Shown one piece after another: positions 8,498-16,387 of a stretch of DNA of 64,000 nucleotides. The stretch spans positions 124,001 to 188,000 of the forward strand of contig NZ_WUEY01000013.1 of the NCBI RefSeq assembly GCF_010668395.1. Reading direction: 5' to 3'. A program made the position numbers and the translations under genes. The DNA comes from Martinezella lusitana (GTDB lineage Bacteria; Pseudomonadota; Alphaproteobacteria; Rhizobiales; Rhizobiaceae). How positions within the stretch are numbered: the stretch's first letter is position 1; each line of letters opens with the position of its first letter. The notes under the pieces were generated by a model. The model ran no database searches. It saw only the letters and a program-made list of their open reading frames with translations, and was not told the DNA's origin.

Positions 8498-9295
8498 ATG
8501 CGGGAGGCGGCTGGCTTGGGCGGATTGAACAGTCTGGAGAATGCACTGGGCAGATTGTTGTTGACCGCTATCCTTGTTGCGGTCTCCGCCATCGCCGGCC
8601 AGGCGGCGGACAGAACGATCTATCTCACATTTGACGATGGTCCGTTGCCGGGAACGCAGAATGTTCTTTCGGTGCTGCGCCAGGAGAATGTGCCGGCCGT
8701 CATGTTCATGGTCGGGTTGCATGTGGAAACCAGCCCTGGGGGACGGGACCTGCTGGCGGAAGCCAAGGCAATGCCACTGGTGACCGTCGGCAATCACAGC
8801 TACAGCCACGCCAACAACCGCTACAGGCGATATTACTCCAATACGCAGGCTGTGGTGGCGGACATGTTGCACGCCAATCAGGTGCTTGGGTTGACGCCGA
8901 CCGTGAATGCGCGGCTGCCGGGCAGGGACGTCTTCCGGCTTCCGACGGTATCGCGAGAGGATCTGTCCATCAATGTCGCCCAATGGGAGCGCGAGTGGCT
9001 GGACTATGAACTCGTCGCCGAAGCAGGCTTCTATCTCTATGGCTGGGATTTCGAATGGGTGCATCGCGATGATGGCAAGCCGGTTCAATCGGTCGATCAC
9101 CTGGTCAACGAGATCGATCACCTATTTCAATATGGCCGTTTCACCCAACGGGGAAAGATGATCCTGCTGATGCACGATCAGATGTTTCAGGACCAGTTCG
9201 ACGGCCAGGAAAATCTGCAAGCCCTCATCCGCAGGCTGAAGGAGCGCGGTTATGCCTTCGGCGATATCAGAAGCTACGCCTCGTCGACCCCTTGA
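8498..9295 (+). CDS. Exported polysaccharide deacetylase (NodB-homology domain)
   Basis: A carbohydrate esterase family 4-type protein of about 265 aa that would remove acetyl groups from a surface or cell-wall polysaccharide. An N-terminal hydrophobic segment (LLLTAILVAVSAIAGQA) is a likely signal peptide. The NodB domain opens with YLTFDDGPLPGT (metal Asp and catalytic Asp) and has the HSYSHA metal-binding pair. The start is uncertain: ATG 8498 is used here; TTG at 8465 and at about 8525 are alternatives, and none has a strong ribosome site. It is preceded closely by the minE terminator and is convergent with the TetR gene. Confidence 0.85.
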   Translation: MREAAGLGGLNSLENALGRLLLTAILVAVSAIAGQAADRTIYLTFDDGPLPGTQNVLSVLRQENVPAVMFMVGLHVETSPGGRDLLAEAKAMPLVTVGNHSYSHANNRYRRYYSNTQAVVADMLHANQVLGLTPTVNARLPGRDVFRLPTVSREDLSINVAQWEREWLDYELVAEAGFYLYGWDFEWVHRDDGKPVQSVDHLVNEIDHLFQYGRFTQRGKMILLMHDQMFQDQFDGQENLQALIRRLKERGYAFGDIRSYASSTP

Positions 9296-9310
9296 CGGGC
9301 GCGAACTTGC

Positions 9311-9919
9311 CTACGCCTGTCTCGCCGCGGCGCCCGCTGCAATCGTCAGGATAAAGTCATCCAGCTCAAGTTCCAGGCTCTCGATCGGCAGGCCGACGAA
9401 TCGACCTTCGAGGCTAATGCTGACGACGCCGTGCACGGCACCGAACAAGGTTCTCGCGCGAATGGCCCGTGCCGTCTCGGACATCGTGGGCTGCAACTCG
9501 GCGAGCGGCGCGGCAATGACGCCCATCAGGAACATGTGTTCTTCCAGATGCCATTCGGGGCTCGGGCGGTCGTCCGGCGGTCGATGGTCGAAGAGCGCCT
9601 TCCATAGGTTGCGGTGGGTGACCGCAAACCGCAAATAGCCGCGTGCGAGGTTGCGCAGCTGGTCGGCCGGCGTGTGATTCTTGACTTCCGCGAGTGTCAG
9701 GGAAGCCTCCAGCGCCTTCAGCGTTGCCGAATTGACGTGGATGATGAGATCGTCGAGATCGGTAAAGACCGTATAGAGACCGCCGAGCGCACAGCCGACG
9801 TCCTGCGTGACGTCGCGCGCCCGCAGGTTGGAAAGCCCATCGGCCGCTATGCGATTGCGCGCCGCCTCGATCAGCCGCAGCTTCAGATCCTCGCGCTTTT
9901 CCAGCGTTTTTCTCGCCAT
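9311..9919 (-). CDS. TetR-family repressor of the pspA-yiaA-aas operon
   Basis: A TetR regulator of about 202 aa. The N-terminal helix-turn-helix is in LRARDVTQDVGCALGGLYTVF, and the rest is an all-helical ligand/dimer domain. ATG 9919 (MARKTLEKREDLK) is preferred over the upstream ATG at 9955, because the latter lies inside the first operator palindrome. It is divergent from pspA. Three copies of a 15-bp palindrome fill the 111-bp gap, so autoregulation and repression of the operon are very likely. The inducer is unknown; a lysolipid, fatty acid or membrane-active compound would fit the targets. Confidence 0.9.
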   Translation of the reverse strand: MARKTLEKREDLKLRLIEAARNRIAADGLSNLRARDVTQDVGCALGGLYTVFTDLDDLIIHVNSATLKALEASLTLAEVKNHTPADQLRNLARGYLRFAVTHRNLWKALFDHRPPDDRPSPEWHLEEHMFLMGVIAAPLAELQPTMSETARAIRARTLFGAVHGVVSISLEGRFVGLPIESLELELDDFILTIAAGAAARQA

Positions 9920-9940
9920 TGTCAATTCCAATCCAATTTT

Positions 9941-10014
9941 TTGAACGTTGTTCAAAATTGTTCTTGAACAACGTTCATGATTCTGGCATATCTCGTTTCA
10001 TGAACATCGTTCAT
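9941..10014. promoter_or_regulatory. Triple palindromic operator between tetR and pspA
   Basis: Three copies of a 15-bp inverted repeat: TTGAACGTTGTTCAA (9941-9955), TTGAACAACGTTCAT (9964-9978) and ATGAACATCGTTCAT (10000-10014). All share GAAC-NNN-GTTC. Centres are 23 and 36 bp apart. The position between divergent tetR and pspA and the length are typical of TetR operators. Confidence 0.85.
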
Positions 10015-10030
10015 AAACGGGAGACGACAA

Positions 10031-10720
10031 ATGTTCAATGTAATTCTGACGCTCATTCGCGGTCGGGCCTTCGATGCGGAGCAGGCGTTCATCGATCGCA
10101 ACGCCGTGCCGCTGCTGGCGCAGCAGATCCGCGACGCGGCAAGCGCCATTCAGTCGGCGCGCCGCGCGGTGGCAATCGCCGTCGCGCAGAACGAACAGGA
10201 AAAGAGCCAGCACGCGGCGGTTGCCGGCCGCATCGCGGATCTGGAAAGCCGGGCCGTTGCCGCCTTGCAGAAGGGCAGTGACGAACTTGCCCGGCAGGCG
10301 GCCGAGGCAATCGCCCAGCTTGAGGCCGAGCGCGACGCTTCCGAGAAGGCGCAGGCGCAATTTACCCAGACAATCGGCAGGCTCAAGGCCACGGTCCAAG
10401 CATCGGAAGCGCGTCTGCAGGAGTTGCAGCGCGGCGAGCGGCTGGCGCGCGCCACGGCGCAGACGCAGAAGCTGAATGCCGTCTGTGACGATAATTCCGG
10501 CCTGGCAACCCTGGACGAGGCCGAGGAAACCTTGGCCCGCCTTCGGGCCTACCAGGGGCGCTGCGAGATTGCGGCCTCGACCATGAAGGAAATGGACGCG
10601 GCGAGCCGGCAGACGGCCATCGTCGAAAAGCTTGCCAATGCCGGCTTTGGCGCACCGCTTGGCCCTTCGGCGGACGACGTGCTCGCCCGCCTTCGCGCGC
10701 GCATGAATTCAGCAGCCTGA
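10031..10720 (+). CDS. pspA: PspA/IM30 (ESCRT-III-like) membrane-stress protein
   Basis: A 229-aa, almost wholly helical coiled-coil protein of the PspA/IM30/Vipp1 family, which assembles on damaged inner membrane and limits proton leakage. The N-terminus MFNVILTLIRGRAFDAEQAF is the amphipathic membrane-binding helix. Long heptad-rich helices follow (about 25-150, many Ala, Gln, Glu). Length matches the family. A ribosome site (GGGAGACGAC) precedes ATG 10031. It is first in an operon with yiaA and the aas fusion and lies under the three TetR palindromes. No pspF or pspBC is nearby, so control differs from the enterobacterial Psp system. Confidence 0.85.
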   Translation: MFNVILTLIRGRAFDAEQAFIDRNAVPLLAQQIRDAASAIQSARRAVAIAVAQNEQEKSQHAAVAGRIADLESRAVAALQKGSDELARQAAEAIAQLEAERDASEKAQAQFTQTIGRLKATVQASEARLQELQRGERLARATAQTQKLNAVCDDNSGLATLDEAEETLARLRAYQGRCEIAASTMKEMDAASRQTAIVEKLANAGFGAPLGPSADDVLARLRARMNSAA

Positions 10721-10757
10721 ACCCGAACACACCAAACTCATAAGAGAGGACACGACC

Positions 10758-11039
10758 ATGAACGACAGCTTCCAGAAACACTCGCAGGCTTGGGTCAGCT
10801 TTTCCTATATTTCCTTTGGCGCCGCCGCCTTCATGCTTTTCGTCGGCCTTTACATGATGCCGATCGATCTGTGGGGCAAAGGCTATCTCGCCATGGGCAT
10901 CCTGATGCTGGTGCAGACGGCGGTCAATGTCACCAAGACGATCCGCGACAACAGCGAGGCTGACAAGCTGATCCGCAAGGTGGAGGATGCCCGCACGGAG
11001 AAGCTGCTCGTTAAGTTCAATCGTGACGGTCAGGACTAA
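10758..11039 (+). CDS. YiaA/YiaB two-helix inner membrane protein
   Basis: A 93-aa protein of the YiaAB family with two close hydrophobic helices (WVSFSYISFGAAAFMLFVGLY and GYLAMGILMLVQTAVNVTK) and a charged C-terminal tail that should lie in the cytoplasm. The function of the family is not established. AGAGGA precedes the ATG. It sits between pspA and aas in the same direction, which suggests a part in sensing or holding the PspA-linked response at the membrane. Confidence 0.85.
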   Translation: MNDSFQKHSQAWVSFSYISFGAAAFMLFVGLYMMPIDLWGKGYLAMGILMLVQTAVNVTKTIRDNSEADKLIRKVEDARTEKLLVKFNRDGQD

Positions 11040-11050
11040 ACTTTGTTAAC

Positions 11051-11104
11051 GACGCCGCAGAGTTGCATTGGCGCTCAACCTTTGCGTAATAACTCTGTGG
11101 CGTC
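11051..11104 (+). promoter_or_regulatory. Long hairpin between yiaA and aas
   Basis: GACGCCGCAGAGTT (11051-11064) pairs with AACTCTGTGGCGTC (11091-11104), 14 bp with one G-U pair, around a 26-nt loop. No T run follows, so it is not a standard terminator. It ends 25 bases before the aas ATG and could tune aas expression or stability within the operon. Confidence 0.5.
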
Positions 11105-11129
11105 TTGTTGGCTGAACGAGGGGTACGTC

Positions 11130-14100
11130 ATGCAAAACCACCTGATGAAATCGAGGAAATTCGCGCCGCTGTTCTGGACGCAGTTCCTCACCGCCTTCAA
11201 CGATAACTTTCTCAAGCAGACACTGGTTTTCGTCATTCTCGCGCAGATGGCGACGGAAGGTGCGGCGCTGGTGACACTTGCCGGCGGCATCTTCATCGTG
11301 CCGTTCCTGCTGTTGTCGGCGATTGCCGGCGAGCTTGCCGACAAATACGACAAGGCCAAGATGGCGGAGCTTCTGAAGCGCTGCGAGCTTGGGGTCGCAG
11401 CCATTTCCGTCGTCGGCATCGCCTTCTCCTCGATCTGGATCCTGATGCTTGCCCTCTTCGGCTTCGGCGTCATTTCCTCTCTTTTCGGGCCGATCAAATA
11501 CGGCATCCTGCCGGATCACCTGGAAAACAGGGATCTCCCGAGGGCCAACGCCTGGATCGAGGGCGGCACCTTCATCGCCATTCTCACCGGCACCATGGTC
11601 GCCGCGGTCGCCTTTCGCGAGGGCGAGAATGTCTGGATCTTCGGCCCGATGATGATGGGGCTTTCGATCCTTTGCTGGTTTTCCGCCCGCATGATCCCCT
11701 CGACCGGCTCCAAGGCGCCGGATCTCATCGTCGATACCAATGTCGTCCGTTCAAGCTACAGGCTGGTCAACGAGCTTCGCGCCGACAGCCGCATCTGGCG
11801 CGCATCGCTGATGAACTGCTGGTTCTGGTTCGTCGGCGCCTTCATCATGTCGATGCTGCCGGTCATGGTGACCGACATTCTTGGCGGCTCGGAAATCGTC
11901 GTTCCCGCCTATCTGGCAATCTTTGCCGTGTCCGTGGCCATCGGCTCGGCTATCGCCGGCTGGATGGCTGCCGGCCGCATCGTGCTTCTGCCGGCGCCCG
12001 TCGGCATGCTGATCGTCGCTCTTTTCGGTCTCGATCTCGCCTGGAACCTCTGGGGTCTGCAGTCGACCGCCCATGCCGAAACCATTCTCGCCTTCTTTGA
12101 GGGGCCGAAGACGATCCGCGTCGCCATCGATCTTGCCGGCATGGCAATCGGCGGCGCTTTCCTTGCCGTCCCGACCTTTGCGGCCATGCAGAGCTGGGCA
12201 AACGAGGATCGCCGCGCCCGCGTCATCGGTGCGGCGAACGTGCTGTCCGCTCTCTTCATCGCGGTCGGCCTGGCGCTTGTGGCCGTCCTGCAGGCCGTCG
12301 GCCTGTCGGTTCCGGTCATTATTCTCAGCATCTCCGTGCTCAACATCGCGATCGCCTGGGTCATGCTGAAGATGCTGCCCACCAACGCCTTCCGCGACCT
12401 CATCTCCATCATTTTCCGCGCCTTCATGCGGTTGGAAGTCGAGGGACTGGAAAATATCCGCAAGGCGGGTTCCGCTCCGATCATCGCGCTTAATCATGTG
12501 AGCCTGCTCGATGGCGCGCTGGCGCTCGCCATCACCGAGGAAGAGCCCGTCTTCGCCATCGACTATGCCTTCGCCAAGAAATGGTGGGTGCGGCCACTGC
12601 TGACAAAGTGCAAGTTCCTGCCGCTCGACCCGACGAAGCCGATGGCGACGCGTTCGCTGATCAAGGTGATCCAGGACGGCAGCCCCGTCGGCATCTTTCC
12701 CGAGGGGCGGCTGACCGTGACAGGCACGCTGATGAAGGTCTACGACGGCGCCGCCATGGTCGCAGACAAGACCGGCGCGATGATCGTGCCCGTTCGCATC
12801 GACGGCCTTGAAAAGAGCTATGCCTCCTATCTGACGTCGAGCCATGTTCGCCGCCGTCTTTTCCCCAAGGTCAAGGTCACGATCCTGGAGCCGGTCAAGC
12901 TTGACGTCCCGGCGGAGCTGAAGGGCAGGAAGCGCCGCATTGCTGCCGGTGCCGCCCTCTATCAGATCATGTCGACGCTGATGTTCCGCACCGCCGATAC
13001 GAACAACACGGTCCTCGGCCGCGTCATCGAAAGCGCCCATGAGTACGGCGGCAAGAAACTCGCGGTCGAGGATCCGATTGCCGGCAAGCTTTCCTATGCC
13101 AAGCTTCTGACCGGCGCCGCGGTGCTCGGTGCGAAGTTCAGGAGGATGTTCCCTGAGGAGAAGACGCTCGGCGTCATGCTGCCGAATGCAAACGGCACGG
13201 CGGCTACGGTCCTCGGCGTCATGTCGGCAGGCAAGGTTCCGGCCATGCTGAATTTTACGGCGGGTGCGACCAATATCCTGTCCGCCTGCCGGACCGCCGA
13301 GGTTAAGCACGTTCTCAGCTCGCGCGCCTTCATCACGCAGGCCAAGCTCGGCCCGGTGGTCGAGGAACTCGAAAAGCAGGTGGCGTTCGTCTGGCTGGAC
13401 GAGCTGCGCACGCAGGTCACTTTCCTCAACAAGATCGTCGGTCTCATCCGTAAATATCGACCGCTGGTCAAGCGCAGCGCCGATGATCCGGCAGTCATCC
13501 TTTTCACCTCCGGTTCCGAAGGTGCGCCGAAGGGTGTGGTGCTGAGCCATCGCAATATCCTGTCGAACGCCGCCCAGGCGGCTTCGCGTATCGACTTCCA
13601 TCCCGGCGACAAGGTGTTCAACATCCTGCCGATGTTCCACTCCTTCGGCCTGACGGCCGGCACCATCCTGCCGCTGGTCTCGGGTGTGCCGATCTTCCTC
13701 TATCCGTCACCGTTGCACTATCGCATCGTGCCGGAGCTGATTTACGTCTCGAACGCGACCATTGTCTTCGGCACGGATACGTTCCTGAACGGCTATGCGC
13801 GCAGCGCTCACCCCTACGACCTGAGGTCGATCCGCTATATCTTCTCCGGCGCAGAGCCGGTGAAGGCCTCGACCCGCGAGGTCTATATGGAGAAATTCGG
13901 CCTGCGCATCCTGGAGGGCTATGGCGTTACCGAGGCAGCCCCGGTCATCTCGCTGAACACGCCGATGTACAACCGCACGGGAACGGTCGGCAAGATCATG
14001 CCCGGCATGGAATGGAAACTCGAGCCGGTTCCCGGCATCGACGAGGGCGGCCGTCTCCACATCCGCGGCGCCAATGTCATGGCCGGCTACCTGCGGGCCG

Positions 14101-14525
14101 ACAATCCGGGTATCCTCGAGCCGCTGCCGGAGGGCTGGCACGATACCGGTGACATCGTCACCATCGATGAAGACGGTTTCGTCAAGATCCGCGGCCGCGC
14201 CAAGCGCTTCGCCAAGATCGGCGGCGAAATGATTTCGCTGGCCGCGGTGGAGACCCTTGCGGCGCAGCTTTGGCCGGGTGCTCTCAGCGTCGTCTCGGCG
14301 GTGCCCGACCAGAAGAAGGGTGAGCGTCTCGTGCTCCTGACCGATGCGCCGGAGGCCACGCGAAGCGATTTCCTGGCATTCGCCAAATCGAAGGGCGCCA
14401 CGGAAATGATGGTTCCCGCCGAAGTCACCGTTGGCAAGGTTCCTGTCCTCGGTTCCGGCAAAGTCGACTTCGTGACGGCGCGCGCCATGGCTTTGGAAGC
14501 TCAGGCGCAATCGCAGGCGGCGTAG
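11130..14525 (+). CDS. aas: Fused lysophospholipid transporter / acyltransferase / acyl-ACP synthetase (LplT-Aas type)
   Basis: A 1131-aa three-part protein. Residues about 1-400 are an MFS transporter like LplT (TQFLTAFNDNFLKQTLVF), which flips lysophospholipid inwards. About 430-630 is a PlsC acyltransferase with the NHVSLLD (HX4D) motif near 455 and FPEGR near 523. About 660-1120 is an AMP-forming acyl-ACP synthetase with FTSGSEGAPKG near 791, EGYGVTE and a C-terminal lid. Together they re-acylate lysophosphatidylethanolamine. In E. coli LplT and Aas are separate proteins; the fusion occurs in other proteobacteria. ATG 11130 is chosen (MQNHLMKSRKFAPLFW); an in-frame ATG 15 bases later is possible. 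It ends at a strong terminator. Confidence 0.9.
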   Translation: MQNHLMKSRKFAPLFWTQFLTAFNDNFLKQTLVFVILAQMATEGAALVTLAGGIFIVPFLLLSAIAGELADKYDKAKMAELLKRCELGVAAISVVGIAFSSIWILMLALFGFGVISSLFGPIKYGILPDHLENRDLPRANAWIEGGTFIAILTGTMVAAVAFREGENVWIFGPMMMGLSILCWFSARMIPSTGSKAPDLIVDTNVVRSSYRLVNELRADSRIWRASLMNCWFWFVGAFIMSMLPVMVTDILGGSEIVVPAYLAIFAVSVAIGSAIAGWMAAGRIVLLPAPVGMLIVALFGLDLAWNLWGLQSTAHAETILAFFEGPKTIRVAIDLAGMAIGGAFLAVPTFAAMQSWANEDRRARVIGAANVLSALFIAVGLALVAVLQAVGLSVPVIILSISVLNIAIAWVMLKMLPTNAFRDLISIIFRAFMRLEVEGLENIRKAGSAPIIALNHVSLLDGALALAITEEEPVFAIDYAFAKKWWVRPLLTKCKFLPLDPTKPMATRSLIKVIQDGSPVGIFPEGRLTVTGTLMKVYDGAAMVADKTGAMIVPVRIDGLEKSYASYLTSSHVRRRLFPKVKVTILEPVKLDVPAELKGRKRRIAAGAALYQIMSTLMFRTADTNNTVLGRVIESAHEYGGKKLAVEDPIAGKLSYAKLLTGAAVLGAKFRRMFPEEKTLGVMLPNANGTAATVLGVMSAGKVPAMLNFTAGATNILSACRTAEVKHVLSSRAFITQAKLGPVVEELEKQVAFVWLDELRTQVTFLNKIVGLIRKYRPLVKRSADDPAVILFTSGSEGAPKGVVLSHRNILSNAAQAASRIDFHPGDKVFNILPMFHSFGLTAGTILPLVSGVPIFLYPSPLHYRIVPELIYVSNATIVFGTDTFLNGYARSAHPYDLRSIRYIFSGAEPVKASTREVYMEKFGLRILEGYGVTEAAPVISLNTPMYNRTGTVGKIMPGMEWKLEPVPGIDEGGRLHIRGANVMAGYLRADNPGILEPLPEGWHDTGDIVTIDEDGFVKIRGRAKRFAKIGGEMISLAAVETLAAQLWPGALSVVSAVPDQKKGERLVLLTDAPEATRSDFLAFAKSKGATEMMVPAEVTVGKVPVLGSGKVDFVTARAMALEAQAQSQAA

Positions 14526-14544
14526 AACTCTGCAGGTGAGCGCC

Positions 14545-14580
14545 AAAGCGGCCGGTGGTTCTATCCTCCGGCCGCTTTTT
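14545..14580 (+). terminator. Intrinsic terminator of the pspA-yiaA-aas operon
   Basis: AAAGCGGCCGG pairs perfectly (11 bp) with CCGGCCGCTTT around a 12-nt loop, followed by further T. It lies 20 bases after the aas stop and just before the convergent histidine-kinase gene. Confidence 0.9.
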
Positions 14581-14621
14581 GCTGGCGAAACCTGGACATA
14601 CCAGGTCGAATCGGTCCCGCT

Positions 14622-15638
14622 TCAGGAAATGCGAGGCAATATGATCTGAAAGGTCGTGCCGTCCTTGCTGCTCTCAAGCAGCTCAATGCTGCCGCCATGC
14701 GCTGCGAGCATCGCTCTGATGATGCCGAGGCCCATGCCCGTGCCGCCATCCTCGCGTCGTGTCGAGAAGAAGGGTTCGAAGATGTGATCCCGATTGCCAT
14801 CGGCAACGCCGCGCCCATTGTCGCGCACCTGGATCGTCATTTTCCGCTCTTCGTCGCTTGCCATGATTGCAAGGGTTGTGGCGCCGTTCTGAAAGGCATT
14901 TTCCGCAAGATTGGAGAAGACAATGCCGGCTGCTTCGACTGGCAGAGTCAGCATCTCGTCGTCGTCGGCGCCTTCGTTGCTGATAGCCAGTTGGCGAAAC
15001 TGCATTTTGAGCTGGGCGATAATGTCGCTAAGGCTGCTTGTACCCTGCTCGGACGGCAGTTCGGCTTTCGCCAGCTCCCGCAGGCGCGACAACAGCCGGT
15101 CCAGCCGTTCGGTATCGGCGATGATGTTGGCAAGGAATCGCTCGCGCTGCTCCGGGCTCATCGGATTGCTGTCGTCATCGTCGCGCAGCAGCTCCGCCGC
15201 GCCCTTGATCGAGGTGAGCGGCGATTTCAGCTCGTGGGAGACATGGGTGGCAAAGGATCGCACGTAGTCGGAGTGGTCGACCAGTTTGCCGGCGAGGTCG
15301 AGAAAGCTCTGCGAGAGGCTTGCGACCTCGCGCGTACCATAGATTTCGAGCGGCCGGATCGCAGAGCGTCCACCGCGAGCGATCTCGTCCGCGCGGGCGA
15401 TCAATGCGTTGATCGGCACGGTCAGGGTGCGTGTCAGTACATAGGCGACGCCCAAGGTCAGGATGAGGACGACGGCAAGGGTTGCGATTTCGGCCGGCGC
15501 GATGGCGCCGGAGGCCGCGCGCACGACGCGGAACCAGATGAGGGTCAGCACCGGAAGCGTCATCACCGTCAGAAGCACGGCATAGACGATGAGGGCGAGC
15601 GGCGGTCGCCATTTCGGTTTCACCCGTGGCGCGCGCAT
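14622..15638 (-). CDS. Sensor histidine kinase (compact, two-helix)
   Basis: A 338-aa membrane kinase. Transmembrane helices lie near 13-37 and 50-68 with a periplasmic loop of only about a dozen residues, so the signal is probably sensed in or at the membrane. HAMP is at about 68-122, HisKA at 128-195 (HVSHELKSP, His135), and HATPase_c has NLAENAFQNGA, DNGRGV and GGTGMGLGI. Its ATG overlaps the stop of the response regulator (TGATG). The HK is last in a DUF4173-RR-HK group. It is convergent with aas, separated by that operon's terminator. Confidence 0.92.
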   Translation of the reverse strand: MRAPRVKPKWRPPLALIVYAVLLTVMTLPVLTLIWFRVVRAASGAIAPAEIATLAVVLILTLGVAYVLTRTLTVPINALIARADEIARGGRSAIRPLEIYGTREVASLSQSFLDLAGKLVDHSDYVRSFATHVSHELKSPLTSIKGAAELLRDDDDSNPMSPEQRERFLANIIADTERLDRLLSRLRELAKAELPSEQGTSSLSDIIAQLKMQFRQLAISNEGADDDEMLTLPVEAAGIVFSNLAENAFQNGATTLAIMASDEERKMTIQVRDNGRGVADGNRDHIFEPFFSTRREDGGTGMGLGIIRAMLAAHGGSIELLESSKDGTTFQIILPRIS

Positions 15639-16363
15639 CAGGCGCTTCCTTCCATGCCCGATGTCAGCTTGAAGCCGATACCGTGGACGGTGGCGATGAT
15701 GCCCTTGCCGCCGGCCGCCGCAAGCTTGGCGCGGATATTGCGGATATGGCTATCGATGGTGCGATCGGCGACCTGCATATCGGTGCCGTAAGCGGCCTCC
15801 ATAAGCTGATCGCGGCTGAACACGATCTCCGGCCGCGACAATAGCGTGTCGAGGATCGCGAATTCCAGCGCCGTCAAGGCGAGCGGCATATCGGCGAAAC
15901 TGGCGGTACGGCCACCTCGATTGAGCCGCAACGACCCCATGGAAATGGAGTGGTTGTTCGTGTCCGGCTCCGAACCGTGCCCGCTTCGCTTGAGGATGGC
16001 CCGAACCCGCGCGACCAGTTCGCGTGGGCTGAAGGGTTTTGTCACATAATCGTCGCCGCCTATTTCCAGGCCGACGATCCTGTCGATTTCCTCGTCGCGG
16101 GCCGAGAGGAAGAGGATTGGAACATTCGAGGTCTTCCGGACGCGCCGGCAGACTTCCAGCCCATCCATTTCAGGCATGCCGATATCGAGCACGAGCAGAT
16201 CGAGGTCGCCCCTGTGAAAGGCCATCATGGCCTCGGTGCCATTACGGGCTGTCGTCGTCTTCATGCCGGCGCGATCGAGCGCGAAGCAGATCACGTCGCG
16301 TATATTGGGCTCGTCGTCGACGACGAGGATGCGCTGTGCCATGTGAGATGCGTCCCGGTTCAC
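15638..16363 (-). CDS. OmpR-family response regulator
   Basis: A 241-aa receiver plus winged-helix regulator. Features are ILVVDDEPNIRD, phospho-acceptor Asp60 in VLDIGMPEMDG, the Lys of YVTKPFSPREL, and a C-terminal wHTH (LTALEFAILDTLL, then DSHIRNIRAKL and TVHGIGFKL). A shorter start at MAQRILVVDD (16342) is possible. One base of its stop is shared with the kinase start, so the pair is coupled. The DUF4173 membrane protein ends 24 bp upstream on the same strand and may be co-transcribed. Confidence 0.93.
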   Translation of the reverse strand: MNRDASHMAQRILVVDDEPNIRDVICFALDRAGMKTTTARNGTEAMMAFHRGDLDLLVLDIGMPEMDGLEVCRRVRKTSNVPILFLSARDEEIDRIVGLEIGGDDYVTKPFSPRELVARVRAILKRSGHGSEPDTNNHSISMGSLRLNRGGRTASFADMPLALTALEFAILDTLLSRPEIVFSRDQLMEAAYGTDMQVADRTIDSHIRNIRAKLAAAGGKGIIATVHGIGFKLTSGMEGSA

Positions 16364-16387
16364 CCGCCCGTTTTCTTCGTTTCGGCC

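Noticed and set aside
11751-13640. 629-codon minus-strand open frame inside aas
   Set aside because: Antisense to a conserved enzyme; rich in His, Arg and Asp as expected for a shadow in GC-rich DNA.
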